NCBI GenBank assembly: GCA_905182155.1
Contig: CAJJAX010000009.1
Span: 1 to 64,000, forward strand
Origin: an uncultured Pseudomonadales bacterium
Lineage (GTDB): Bacteria; Pseudomonadota; Gammaproteobacteria; Pseudomonadales; Azotimanducaceae
Direction of reading: 5' to 3'
DNA length: 64,000 nt
Part shown: piece after piece, positions 53,313 to 64,000 of the stretch
Position numbering within the stretch: position 1 is the first letter of the stretch
Layout: every line of letters begins with the position of its first letter
Notes under the pieces: model-generated
Databases searched by the model: none
Told to the model about the DNA's origin: nothing
Seen by the model: the letters and a program-made list of their open reading frames with translations, nothing else
Position numbers and translations under genes: made by a program

Positions 53313-53954
53313 TTAGACTGCCCGCTGCTGCAAAAGATTCGAAAGACGATCTGAGTTTTCTCGCATTATTTTAAAGTGGGCGTCGTCTGGGATCATGCTC
53401 AGTTGGCCTTCGAGACGAAGATGCGCGTAGCCATGGATGTAGCACCAACCGATGAGAATGTCTTTGATGACGGGGTTGCCTTTGCCAGAGACTTCAGACA
53501 GTAGAGAAATTTCGGGTTCGCCGCGCTGACGCAGAATCACATTGGTAAGCTCGATTAATGTCTCAGCCATCGCCGTGGGTGGTGACTCAACGCTGTAGGC
53601 CAATAGATCCTTACGAAACATGATCCTGAAATGTTCCGGATAGGTTTCTGCAAACTCAACATAGGCCAGGCCTGTCGCGTACATTTCCTCATGCAAATCA
53701 CCAACAACCGACTTCAATTTTTCCTGCAGTAGGGCCACGAGTCGCTCATAACCGCGTGCAGCGACGGCGGTCAGTAATGCATTAACGTCCCCAAAATGGT
53801 GCGCGGGCGCCGCATGAGAAACCTTTGCAAGACGCGCACACGCGCGCATTGTAAAACCCTGCAATCCCTCACGCAGCAATAAGGCATCGGCTGCATCCAG
53901 CAGGGCATTTTTAAGATCACCGTGGTGATAAACCGATTTCATTAAATCTCTCAA
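53313..53954 (-). CDS. TetR/AcrR family transcriptional regulator
   Basis: HHGDLKNALLDAADALLLREGLQGFTMRACARLAKVSHAAPAHHFGDVNALLTAVAARGYERL. Confidence 0.94.
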   Translation of the reverse strand: MRDLMKSVYHHGDLKNALLDAADALLLREGLQGFTMRACARLAKVSHAAPAHHFGDVNALLTAVAARGYERLVALLQEKLKSVVGDLHEEMYATGLAYVEFAETYPEHFRIMFRKDLLAYSVESPPTAMAETLIELTNVILRQRGEPEISLLSEVSGKGNPVIKDILIGWCYIHGYAHLRLEGQLSMIPDDAHFKIMRENSDRLSNLLQQRAV

Positions 53955-54088
53955 TCCTATTTAGGCCTCAAAACCAGATCGGCAGCCCCTTAATGCACTT
54001 CGGGTCCCAGACGTCTTTCTTGAGGATACTGCAGGGCGCCTGACGCGTCGCCAAGGTGGCCTCAAGACAATCACCGTCAAGGATACCG

Positions 54089-54886
54089 CTAGTTATATCC
54101 AGTCGACTCGACTGCCGCAACGCCCGTATCACCCCTGGCCGATCGCAGCTCTTGTCGCGCAAGCCTTGCCATGAAACCACTATCGGTGCCCAGCGTGACG
54201 AGGTTAAAGCCCATTTTAAGGTAACGTTTTGAGTAATCGAGACTGCCTGTGTGGATACCGGCGGCGATGCCGGCAGTTTTACAGACCGATTGAATTTTCG
54301 CAACGGCTTCAACGTGTTTTGGATCTTCAAAGGCCATCGGCCCCAAACCCAAGGCGTAACTGAGGTCTGAAGGACCAATATAGATTGCATCCAAGCCCGG
54401 TGTTGCTGCGATGTCTTCGAGGTTATCCAGCCCTTCTTTGGTTTCAATCATGGCGATGCAGGCAATTTCAGAATTCGCTTCTTCGGCATAGTTTTTGCCG
54501 CCATACATCGCTGCCCGAATGGGACCAAATGAGCGCATACCCTCCGGCGGGTAGCGGCAGGCCGCCACCGATTTTTCAGCTTCCGCACGATTATTAATGA
54601 GCGGCACGATCACGCCATAAGCACCGGCATCGAGCGCTTTCATAATCTCAGCAGGTTCATTCCAGGGTACTCTAACAAACGGAATCGTTTGCGTGGTTGA
54701 GATCGCAGGCAACATCACTTTCACATCTTGGTAGTCCAGCAAGCCATGCTGCATATCGATGCAGAGCCAGTCGAAGCCGATGTGCGCCATGGTTTCAGCC
54801 GTAAACGCATCGCCAATCGACAGCCAGCCGCCGATGGTTTGCTTGCCTTGCCGCCAGCCCCGTAACACATGATTTTCTCTCATCAA
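54089..54886 (-). CDS. HpcH/HpaI aldolase family protein
   Basis: IGGWLSIGDAFTAETMAHIGFDWLCIDMQHGLLDYQDV, VRVPWNEPAEIMKALDAGAYGVIVPLINN, AIYIGPSDLSYALG. Confidence 0.94.
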   Translation of the reverse strand: MMRENHVLRGWRQGKQTIGGWLSIGDAFTAETMAHIGFDWLCIDMQHGLLDYQDVKVMLPAISTTQTIPFVRVPWNEPAEIMKALDAGAYGVIVPLINNRAEAEKSVAACRYPPEGMRSFGPIRAAMYGGKNYAEEANSEIACIAMIETKEGLDNLEDIAATPGLDAIYIGPSDLSYALGLGPMAFEDPKHVEAVAKIQSVCKTAGIAAGIHTGSLDYSKRYLKMGFNLVTLGTDSGFMARLARQELRSARGDTGVAAVESTGYN

Positions 54887-55122
54887 TACATCCTTAGTGA
54901 TCGCCTGGCAAAAAGACTTGCTGCTGCGCTAACCTCAAGTTGGCGCAAGGCATGGCACGCGCTGTCATGAGCCGCGCTGTTTTATGGCATCTTCACAACG
55001 CTGCCCAGCCAAATGCTGGTGACCGTTTTTCGACACGCTGCATCACACTGAGCAGGCAAGACCGCGCTCGCAATAACCCGGAGCGCCGGCTTAAGACGCC
55101 CAATGAAGCGCGCAAATCGCGA

Positions 55123-56332
55123 TTAACCGGATGCCGTTGGCACCTCGCTAAAGGGGATGCCCTTGTCGACTCGAATATCTTGCGGCATGCCCAGCACCCG
55201 CTCGGCGATAATGTTCGCCATGATCTCGTCCGTGCCGCCTGCGATCCGTAGACCTGGCGAGGCCATATAGGTTGCTTGAAACAAGCCCGCGCGCTCGGAC
55301 AATTTTTCGTCCCAAATCACACCGGACTGCTCCAGCAAATCCAGCGCAAAGCTCGCCATATCTTGTTGTTTGGGTGCCCCAACGAGTTTCCGATGGAATT
55401 TTCTGGTCCAGGAATTTCGCCACGAGAAATCGCTGTCATTGACCGATAACCGGTAAAACGCAGACCAGACTCTTGCACATACCAGTTAGCCAACTTCGCC
55501 GAACCGAAGGATCTTCGATTGCTGGCCGGTCACCCAAATCAACAGACTGGGCAAGCTCGAAAACAGAATCAAAATTAACGCCGCCACCACCACCGCCGAT
55601 CGACGCGCGCTCATTCATAAGCGTTGTCAGCGCAACCTGCCAGCCCTGCCCCACATTGCCTAACCGCTGCGCATCGGGAATGCGAACATCGGTAAAATAC
55701 ACTTCATTGAAGTTCGCGCCGCCAGAAATTTGCCGAATGGGCTTGATCTCAATTCCGGGTGATTTCATATCTAAGAAGAAATAGGTTAACCCTTGGTGTT
55801 TCGGCGCCTCGGGGTCGGTTCTTAAAACCAGCACGCCGAAGTCGGAGTAATGCGCACCCGAGGTCCAAATCTTTTGACCGTTGACAATCCAGTCATCGCC
55901 ATCCTTCACGCCTTTGGTGCGAAGCGCTGCAAGGTCCGAGCCGCCCGCCGGCTCACTGAACAACTGGCACCACACGTCCTCGCCACTGGCCAACGGCGGC
56001 ATAAAGCGCTGATTTTGTTCTTCGGTCGCCCACGTCATCATGGTTGGCGCGCACATCCCTTGACCAATGGCGAAGATGCCCGCTGGGGTATCAAACTTGG
56101 CTTCTTCTTGATTGAAGATCACCTGATCGATTGCGCTGGCATCTCGACCACCATGCGCTTTGGGCCAACGAATGCAGGCCCAACCGGCATCATGCTTTTT
56201 CTTTTGCCAAAGTTTCGCGCGCCCAATGTAATCCATTCCAGCAAGCTCAGGCTCATCCGGTACATTCGCCGCTAACCAGCTCTGAACTTCGGCTCGAAAT
56301 TCTGCTTCTTGAGGGGTGTCATTAAAATCCAT
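55123..56332 (-). CDS. acyl-CoA dehydrogenase, frameshifted at ~55360-55470
   Basis: ORF 55436..56332: WCQLFSEPAGGSDLAALRTKGVKDGDDWIVNGQKIWTSGAHYSDFG; ORF 55123..55359: MASPGLRIAGGTDEIMANIIAERVLGMPQDIRVDKG. Confidence 0.92.
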
Positions 56333-56335
56333 ATT

Positions 56336-57460
56336 CTAGCTCCAGGTCTTATGCTGCGCGTTGCGCCTCAATTGCACTAATAAGTTTTTCTTGCCAAATG
56401 GCTTCTGAACCAATGTTGACCGATAACAGTTTCGAGCGGCGATAGGGAAATTGGCAATCAAACTCCAGGTAAATCCCATGCCGCCATGGGTCTGAATATT
56501 TTCTTTCGCCGCGTAGTAATAGGCTTGTATTGCGGCAACTCGGGCGGATGCCGCCGCGACCGGCAACTCACTTGAGTTCGTCGACAGCGCCCAGGCACCA
56601 AAGTAACAGTTGCCACGGGCAAGGGTGTTTTTCACGTAAGCCGCTGCAAGCTTGTGCTTAATGGCTTGATAGGTGGCAATGGGTCGACCAAAAGCAAACC
56701 GGCCCAAAGCATATTCCTTCGCCATGTTTAGAGCGGTCTCGGCACCGCCCACCTGCTCCCAAGCAAACAGCACCGCCGCACGGTTATACAGCTGCTGCAA
56801 TTGAATCCAGCCCGTGCCGGCGTCTCCGAGCAATTCAGCGCTCGCGCCATCAAAGGTAATCGACGCGTGGGACCGGCTGGGATCAAGGGTTGTCACCACC
56901 TGGCGCTGACAACCCGGCTGATTTAAATCAACCAGCGCAAGCACCGGGCCCGCATCGCTGGTCGCGACAACCACGGCAAAGTCAGCAATATCGCCATCGG
57001 CCACGGGTATTTTTAAGCCGGAGAGGGCGCCATCAGAATATCGCGTCGCAAGCTTTGCCGCCGTGAGTTGACCGCTGGCCTCAGAATCTGCAAGACAACC
57101 AATCACAGCACCTGAGGCGAGTTTTGGCAGCCAAGCGGCTTTTTGTGCGTCGGACCCTGCCGCCAAAATGGCTTCTGTTGCTAGATACACAGAAGAAGAA
57201 AAGGGCAAGGGCGCCAAGCATCGACCCAACTCTTCTGCGATCACCGATAGCTCAAGGTAGCTCAGGCCCAGACCATCGTATTCCTCTGGGATCACCGTTG
57301 CCGTCCAGCCCATGTCGATGACCTTCTGCCAAAGGCTCTGATCAAAGGCCGCATCGCCATCTAAAACCGTTCGAACAGCTTGCGGTGGGCATTCGGCTTT
57401 TAAAAAAGACTGCGCCTGCTCCCGAAGCATGTTCTGCTCATCTGAAAATTCAAAATTCAT
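56336..57460 (-). CDS. acyl-CoA dehydrogenase
   Basis: MNFEFSDEQNMLREQAQSFLKAECPP, YALGRFAFGRPIATYQAIKHKLAAAYV, IQTHGGMGFTWSL. Confidence 0.93.
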   Translation of the reverse strand: MNFEFSDEQNMLREQAQSFLKAECPPQAVRTVLDGDAAFDQSLWQKVIDMGWTATVIPEEYDGLGLSYLELSVIAEELGRCLAPLPFSSSVYLATEAILAAGSDAQKAAWLPKLASGAVIGCLADSEASGQLTAAKLATRYSDGALSGLKIPVADGDIADFAVVVATSDAGPVLALVDLNQPGCQRQVVTTLDPSRSHASITFDGASAELLGDAGTGWIQLQQLYNRAAVLFAWEQVGGAETALNMAKEYALGRFAFGRPIATYQAIKHKLAAAYVKNTLARGNCYFGAWALSTNSSELPVAAASARVAAIQAYYYAAKENIQTHGGMGFTWSLIANFPIAARNCYRSTLVQKPFGKKNLLVQLRRNAQHKTWS

Positions 57461-57888
57461 GGTGTGTTATCCCCTCAACGTCTATCTCGTTGTTTGTGAA
57501 ACCGTGATCTTTAGCTTGGTCCGAGTGCTCCTGCCCAACCTGGGCGCAAAACGTTTCCGCCGCTGGCTGAGTGGCTCACCTGCCGGACCACTTCAAGGTA
57601 TCACGATGACGTCGGGTGGCCAACTAGATCCTTTGGCGCAGCGTCTTGGTGGTGCGCAAGATCGTATTAACCGATAGGGCGCCGAGGCTCGGCCCAAATC
57701 ACGACTCACTATAAACCGGGCCAACCGCTGCAAGGCCGAGCTCGAGGTTGCCCAGGCCGGCACAACAACAATCAAAACCACAACGCTTGCGGTTAGGGCA
57801 GAGCCTGCCACGGCGCGGGCCGCATCATGGCCAGGCGCATCACGCTTTATGGTACCGCGCCAACAAAGCCCAAAGCATCGCGCAAGAC

Positions 57889-59141
57889 TTAAGGTTGCTG
57901 ATGCCGGTAGTCGCCTAAGCGGGACCGCGCGTAACCTTGGCTTTGATACAGCGTATCCACCAGGGTCTGGCTCCGCTCGTTGAGCAAAATGCCAGGCCCC
58001 ATTTGGTTCATGACGTAACCAAACGACAGCCCAAGCTCTGGCTCGGCAAAGCCTAAGCTGCCGCCAGCGCCAGCGTGACCGAATGCCTGTTGCCCAAGAA
58101 TTAAGCTCTCTAACGCGCCGCCGGACCGGCCTAAGTTGTTCATAGTTTTCATAAACCCAGCGCTAAAATGGGTCGGCATCATTAAGGTTCGATCGATGCC
58201 GCCTCTAACGGCTGTTTCAGCCATCACCTGAACTTGCTCAGGGCTCATAAACTGTTTGTCACCCGAGGTGCCCTGCTGGGCAAGCGGCGCGTACAGTCTA
58301 GCCAAACCCAGTGCATTGGTCAGGCCGCCACCTGCGCCAAACTCAGCAAGATAGCTTTCGGGCGCGTCCGCTTTAAAGCCGCCGGTATTAAAATACGCTT
58401 TTGCCGGGATCGATTCCGGGTCTTTAATGAGGTGCTGGGTAAACGCCGCCGGCGCCATGCCCCGTTGCGGCTTAAACCGCGCCAACCTTGCAACCCGATG
58501 ATGCGCCGAGACGGGTAGGCCAATCCAGAAGTCCGCGCCAGCGGCTCAGCAATCCATTGCCTGAAAAATGCCCTAAGGACTGACCGGAGATTCGCCGCAC
58601 CAGTTCACCCACCAACCAGCCAAAGGTCAAGGCGTGGTAACTTTGCGCGCTCGAGGCCGCCGAGGAGCGGCGCCGCTTGCGCGAGGGTCTGCGTCATATA
58701 ATCCCAATCCAAAAAAGCGCCAGGTTTTAAAGCGGTGTTCAGGGCCGGTAAACCGCTGGTATGGCTCAGCAGCATTGCAACCGTGGTGTCGCCTTTACCG
58801 GACTGGTCGTACTCCGGCCAATATCGACTGACCGGATCGTTTAAGGAAACCCGGCCCTGATCGATCAAAAGATGCAGACACAACGCCACGGCAGCTTTGG
58901 TACACGAATGCACAACACACAGCGTGTCGGGCTGCCAGGGCCTTTGCCGCCCTTGATCGACAAAGCCGCCTCTAAGATCCACCAAGACTTGCTCGCCTTG
59001 GATCAGCGCCAAACTCGCACCCAGTTCCCCGCGATCGGTAAAATTGCGAACGAATGCCTCGAGCAGCGGCTCAAACTCAGGCGCGCACCACCCCGAGACC
59101 ACGCCCATCGGTAACTGTATTTCCCGCTCCATGACCGTCAT
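57889..59141 (-). CDS. serine hydrolase (beta-lactamase-like/EstB type), frameshifted at ~58490-58610
   Basis: ORF 58605..59141: VVHSCTKAAVALCLHLLIDQGRVSLNDPVSRYWPEY (SxxK), LLSHTSGLPAL; ORF 57889..58485 carries the C-terminal part (GGGLTNALGLARLYAPLAQQG...GHAGAGGSLGFAEPELGLSFGYVMNQM). Confidence 0.9.
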
Positions 59142-59221
59142 TCCTGATCAGACTGCTTAAAACCAGCATACACGGAAGTCTGGAGCCGCTAAACTGGCGC
59201 CTTTTTTAAGGGTCGCCCACA

Positions 59222-60469
59222 TTGATCAAGCCGTTAGCACAAGGAAAGGGCTTTCTCGGATGGCGAATGGTCGGTGTGGCATTTTTTGTCGACTTTATAG
59301 CGGTTGGCTTCTTTTTCTACTCCTACGGCGTCTTCTTCAAAGCCATCGCAACTGAATTTGGCGACTCACGACTCGGCGTTGCCGTTGGCATTACCTTAAC
59401 CCAAGGGGTTGGGGCAATCTTGGCACCCATCATAGGGCGGGCTCTTGATCGATACCCGCTGAAATTGATCATGGCCATCGGCGCCCTGTCGATGGGGACC
59501 GGATTTCTGCTGCTCGGCGTCTCCTCAACGGCGCTGCAGTTTTATTTGATCCTCAGTATCTTTGTGGGGTTTGGTGCGGGCGCGATGGGCCAATTGGCCA
59601 CGTCAAAATTGGTGAGCAACTGGTTTGTTTTGAAGCGCGGTATGGCGCTCGGCATTGCCGCAACCGGCATTTCCTTGTCCGGCGTCATCATGCCCAACAT
59701 CAGCGCGGCCTTGATTACCAACTACGGTTGGCGAGAAGGGTTCTTGTTCTATGGCGCGGTGACCATCATTCTAGTGGTCCCGCTGGTTCTCGCATTTGTG
59801 ATTTCAAAACCTGAGGAAGTGGGGCAATTACCCGATGGTGAAACCGAGATCGCGCGTCTTCCTACACCAAAGCCGCCACTAAGAACCCGAGATTTTTTAA
59901 CCGACCGGAATTTTTGGATGCTGGTGATGGTCATCGGACTTTTATTCTGCATCCAATCCGGCACCTTGATTCATATGGTGCCGCAACTGACAGACCGCGG
60001 CTACACCCTCTATGGCGCGTCTTTTATTGCATCCTGTACTGCCGGATTCGGTATTTTTGGCAAGCTGACCTTTGGCAGCCTGATTGATCGCTGGGATGTC
60101 CGCCACGCTTTATGGCTCGGTATTGCCAGTCAAGTGCTTGGCCAACTAATTATGCTGTTGTTGCCGGGTTATACCCCGTTTCTAATCGGCGCCTGTTTTT
60201 TTGGCTTTGGTATGGGGGGCGTGGTGCCCATGCAGGGCGCCGTGGTGGGTGCTGCCTTTGGTCGCGCCTCGTTCGGCCGTGTTCTGGGCGCGATGCGACC
60301 CCCCATGGCCGTTATTCACCTTGCTGGCGTGCCTTTCGCAGGCTGGATCTACGACACGACAGGCGACTATACGGTGGCCTTCACCACGTTCATTATTCTT
60401 TATCTGTTTGCCGCCGCCGCGGTACTCGGTATCTCGGTCAATACCAAGTCCAATCGCGCGCTTAACTGA
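59222..60469 (+). CDS. MFS transporter (monocarboxylate/oxalate-formate type)
   Basis: FFFYSYGVFFKAIATEFGDSRLGVAVGITLTQGVGAILAPIIGRALDRYPLKLIM; 12-TM-like hydropathy. Confidence 0.9.
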   Translation: MIKPLAQGKGFLGWRMVGVAFFVDFIAVGFFFYSYGVFFKAIATEFGDSRLGVAVGITLTQGVGAILAPIIGRALDRYPLKLIMAIGALSMGTGFLLLGVSSTALQFYLILSIFVGFGAGAMGQLATSKLVSNWFVLKRGMALGIAATGISLSGVIMPNISAALITNYGWREGFLFYGAVTIILVVPLVLAFVISKPEEVGQLPDGETEIARLPTPKPPLRTRDFLTDRNFWMLVMVIGLLFCIQSGTLIHMVPQLTDRGYTLYGASFIASCTAGFGIFGKLTFGSLIDRWDVRHALWLGIASQVLGQLIMLLLPGYTPFLIGACFFGFGMGGVVPMQGAVVGAAFGRASFGRVLGAMRPPMAVIHLAGVPFAGWIYDTTGDYTVAFTTFIILYLFAAAAVLGISVNTKSNRALN

Positions 60470-62088
60470 TGGCCGCCGCCTTTGACCTAGCAATGCGAAT
60501 CCGGCGCCGAATCGTGATTCTCAACCAAACAAACGCGACGAGCGCCGTCACTGAAATGCCCACCACACTCCCGATAAAAATGCCGCGATAACCGAACAGA
60601 TAGTTCCCGATCAGCGCCAAGGGCACCGACAAAAAGAGCATTTGCAACAGCGAAATCATCAAGGGTGGCCCTGGCATGCCAAGGGCATTAAAACTCGACG
60701 TGCTATTGGCCACCACCCCCATCAATCCCATACCCATTGGAATGATTAAAAGGTAAACACTCGCGGCTTCAATTACTTCTGGATCATCATTCACTAAACC
60801 GATGAGGCGAGGGCCAAGCCAATACAAACAAACAAATGCAAACAGGCCCCAACTCAGAGCAAAGATATTGGCCATCCGCAACGCACGTTGAACCCGTTCA
60901 AACAGCCCTGCACCCCAATTCTGGCCCACAAATGGGGCAACACTCATGGACAACGCCCACATCACCATGGCCAACATGGTTTCAATTCGGGAGGGCAACG
61001 CTAAACCCTGCAACAACGGCCGCGCCATGACCCGCGAGCAATCGGGTAATCACCGTCAAAGAAATCGGTGAGATCAAATTTGCCGCAATCGCCGGCAACC
61101 CAACATGCAGGATCGCCCGGCTCGAACTGATGAAGCCGCCAAAGCTCCAAACTAACAACCGGTCTTTGAAAACATAATAGCCATACATTAAAAAACTGAT
61201 GGTTCGGGCAATCACAAAGGCGAGTGCTGCGCCCGTGAGCCCCAGTCCTTCAAAGCCCTCAAAGCCAAAGATCAGAGGGGGACCAATAGCGATCTGGATC
61301 ACGGCGCCGACCGTCATCAGGTAACTCGGTTTGACCGCGTCGCCTGCCGCGCGCATCAGTGACGAGCCCACCATCGCAATGGCAAAAAACGGCAGTCCAA
61401 GAAGCCAGATCACCATATAACCCCGAGCCAAGGCTTGGGCTTGTAGGTCTGCGCCAAGCAATTCAAAAATTGGGGTTAAAAAAACGAAAACCAGTGCAGC
61501 GACCAAGGCCACAAAAATCAGAACCAGAACAAAACTGTGCGTAATCAGTCGTCGAGCACGATCCCAATCAGACGCGCCGATACTGCGCGCCACCACTGAA
61601 GAGGCCCCGATGCCAAGCCCCATGGTCATGCTTTGCAGGGTCATCACCAGCGGAAACGTAAACCCTAATGCCGCAAGCTCCAGCGTACCCACTCGACCGA
61701 TGTAGAGCGATTCCATAAGGTTCGCGCCCATTACGGCAACAAAGCCAAACAACATAAAGCCCGTTAACCGGATGAGATGCTCGGAAACCTCGCCCTCAGT
61801 CATGGGTTGGACGTTTTTTGGCGGCGCCTTGGGCATCTCACTTCCTGTTGCTGGCTTGTTAATTAGAGGATCGGTGTAACCTGTACGTCGTATCAACAGG
61901 ATCCTGGCTGTTTTGATCGAAAAAAAGTTGACCCAAACCAATGCCAGACGCTCTCGCCAAGGCATACAGCAAATAGATCTGGCCGCCTTCTTCAAAAATC
62001 GCGGGATCTCGCCCCTGGCATTGTCGACCATACGCAACACTTCGCAGGGACGGTGAAACCGGCTCATCTGCCCCTTCGTAAGGGGCAA
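60462..62088 (-). CDS. MATE family efflux transporter, frameshifted at ~61000-61030; true start probably ~61845 or nearby
   Basis: LIRLTGFMLFGFVAVMGANLMESLYIGRVGTLELAALGFTFPLVMTLQSMTMGLGIGASSVVARSIGASDWDRARRL; C-terminal half in ORF 60462..61028 (MWALSMSVAPFVGQNWGAGLFERVQRAL). Confidence 0.9.
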
Positions 62089-62865
62089 GCGAGAAGGTCT
62101 GGCTGACCTGCCAGGCCTGCCAGTCTGGGGTCAGGGCGATGCTTGAGACCAGCATGTGCTCGGGCGCATCCCCGACATTACGCCAAAACACCCAAAGCAC
62201 ATCGTCCTGAACAGACACGGCGCTATGTCGCATCGTCGGTGGAAACAACGTGGGGCCGGTTTCAAATCCTGGCCCACCGCCCATTGAGCGATACATAATA
62301 CCCGGCATAGCCAGTGCATACTATTGACCTGCAGGCTGAAACGCTCGGAAGTAGGGCCGCGCCAACAGCGGTTGTTGCGCAACAAAATCAAGGCCATTTT
62401 TCGATTCTGCAACCCGGGTCAGCTGAACCCCGAAGCGCGCCAATCCATGAAAACACATCCGAATACAGTGCTGCGCCGGATCGACGTCAACATCCGGCGA
62501 TGCAATGTGCGGCGCGCACAGATCGAGGAGCGGGTCATGCGGTAACGTCATGCCCAGGGCCCGGTTGCAGCCATTTCGCGTTCCGCCTGTGTTGGCACCA
62601 AGGCCGTCTGCGCACAATGGGACTCGGATAATTTCAAACTGCCCGATTGATGAATCTGCCAAGGACCGGTCAAAGCATCTGCATAGGCCAATCGGATGGA
62701 TGCGCCCTTGTGATCGGCAAAATACAAATAGTATTGCCCCAATCGCGCATCAACCCAATCCGGGACTCGAATCAAAGACGGCCCTTGAATGTTGTCCCCA
62801 ATACTTCGGTCCTGCCCAGGCAGTATCAACGGCTCGATGCGTTCTACTGGCCACCGCGCGCTCAC
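61859..62865 (-). CDS. glycosyl hydrolase-like five-bladed beta-propeller protein (GH43/GH130-like), frameshifted at least twice
   Basis: Fragments in three frames: IQGPSLIRVPDWVDARLGQYYLYFADHKGASIRLAYADALTGPW (ORF 62548..62865), LDLCAPHIASPDVDVDPAQHCIRMCFHG (62321..62662), GRDPAIFEEGGQIYLLYALARASGIGLGQLFF (61859..62308). Confidence 0.75.
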
Positions 62866-63833
62866 AGCGCCAATGCTCGCGTTAACACTTTCGCCTCAAG
62901 ATTGCCGCCAGACGCAACGATGCCGATCTGGTCATCCTGAACATGTGTATCACGATCCAGAAAGGCGCCGGCAAGGCTCGCCGCACCCGCGCCTTCAACC
63001 AAGTTATCGGTTTGTTTGGCCATTTCCCCAATGGCGCCCAGAATGGCATTCTCCCCGACGGTAACGATCCTGCTGACGCCTTTTTTGATGATCGCTAAAG
63101 CTTGCGGATTCGCTAATCGAACCGCCAGACCATCGGCAATAGAGTCTGCCGGCTCGGTTAAAATGGGCTCGCCCGCATGCAGTGATCTCGGATAGGTCTG
63201 AAACGCATCGGCAACCACCCCAATAACGTCGACCGCATGCCCCAGCGCCGCCTTGGCAAACAGTACGCCGCAGATCCCCGAGCCCAACCCTATGGGCACA
63301 TAGATTTTGGTTAACGCCGGCACCTTGGTTAAAAACTCATAAGCATAGGTCGCAACGCCCAGCACCAAATCGTCATGAAAGGAGGGCACTAAGTGAAGCC
63401 CCTCGGCCTCGGCATAAGTGCGCGCGTAGGCGACGCTTTCATCAAAGTCTTCACCATGCTCAATGAGGGTTGCACCCAACGCGATCATGGCTCGATTCTT
63501 ATCTGGGTTATTGCCTTTGGGCACAACTATGACCGCCTTTAGGCCGCGTCTTGCTGCCGCAAAAGCGATGCTTTGCCCATGATTGCCCCGGGTCGCGGCG
63601 CATAATCCCGTAACGGACTGGGTCTTTAACAAGCGATCGACATACACGAGCCCACCTCGAACCTTAAAGGCCCCCGTTGGCAAATGGTTCTCGTGTTTAA
63701 CCCAAAGCTTAGCGCCCAAGGCCCTGTTCAAAAGCGGCCATTCAATGGCAGGCGTTGGCGGCAGCACCTCGTAGATCAATTGCGCCGCTTCGTTGAGTTG
63801 ATTAAGCTTGCCTTGATTCAATCGATTCGACAT
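62862..63833 (-). CDS. threonine/serine dehydratase-like PLP enzyme
   Basis: LWVKHENHLPTGAFKVRGGLVYVDRL (PLP Lys), ATRGNHGQSIAFAAARRGLKAVIVVP, VPIGLGSGICGVLFAKAALG. Confidence 0.92.
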   Translation of the reverse strand: MSNRLNQGKLNQLNEAAQLIYEVLPPTPAIEWPLLNRALGAKLWVKHENHLPTGAFKVRGGLVYVDRLLKTQSVTGLCAATRGNHGQSIAFAAARRGLKAVIVVPKGNNPDKNRAMIALGATLIEHGEDFDESVAYARTYAEAEGLHLVPSFHDDLVLGVATYAYEFLTKVPALTKIYVPIGLGSGICGVLFAKAALGHAVDVIGVVADAFQTYPRSLHAGEPILTEPADSIADGLAVRLANPQALAIIKKGVSRIVTVGENAILGAIGEMAKQTDNLVEGAGAASLAGAFLDRDTHVQDDQIGIVASGGNLEAKVLTRALAL

Positions 63834-64000
63834 CCCTTGGTGCCCGGGCTATACCTAAAATCCAAAGTTTGCTGGGCGATTATCGGCTGTTTGAACCGAT
63901 CGTCGTAACATCAGTCGGTTCATCTATCAGTTGATTGATCCCGCATTGACCGTAAAATCAGAACCTTCACCACAGTCTAGCACTCAAAAGATAAACCCGA

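Noticed and set aside
53968-54447. 159-aa minus-strand ORF overlapping the HpcH/HpaI aldolase
   Set aside because: Out-of-frame shadow of a clear aldolase CDS; composition not protein-like.
1-64000. CRISPR arrays, tRNA/rRNA genes, integrases, transposases, phage or toxin-antitoxin modules
   Set aside because: Scanned by eye for spaced direct repeats, tRNA-like cloverleaf ends and recombinase/transposase motifs; none recognised. A tRNAscan/CRISPR finder run would be decisive.

Overview
This 64 kb window appears to be a chromosomal segment of a (probably marine) gammaproteobacterium, dominated by catabolic genes: thiolases, SDRs, acyl-CoA dehydrogenases, CoA-transferase, enoyl-CoA hydratase, two GMC oxidoreductases, isocitrate lyase, two carotenoid-cleavage-type oxygenases with MFS transporters, amidohydrolases and MFS/MATE/SulP transporters. 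I found no rRNA, tRNA, CRISPR array, prophage or insertion sequence that I can support. About 13-14 recognisable genes are split by small indels or stops. This looks more like assembly or sequencing error (or unusual gene decay) than programmed frameshifting. The most notable observations are: (1) a 72-nt, frame-preserving patch in aceA that removes the catalytic signature and whose reverse complement resembles the missing sequence; (2) a mirror-image carotenoid oxygenase/MFS pair of cassettes with a TetR gene and a candidate palindromic operator; (3) a perfect 18-bp inverted repeat and a 7-bp tandem repeat upstream of a SulP transporter; (4) an unlisted 42-aa ORF overlapping its upstream gene by ATGA; (5) a large secreted beta-propeller-like protein ending in two dockerin-like repeats; (6) an SDR remnant in a region with no called ORF. 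I did not find convincing evidence of a new defence or mobile system. All family calls are from memory and motif recognition; no searches were run.
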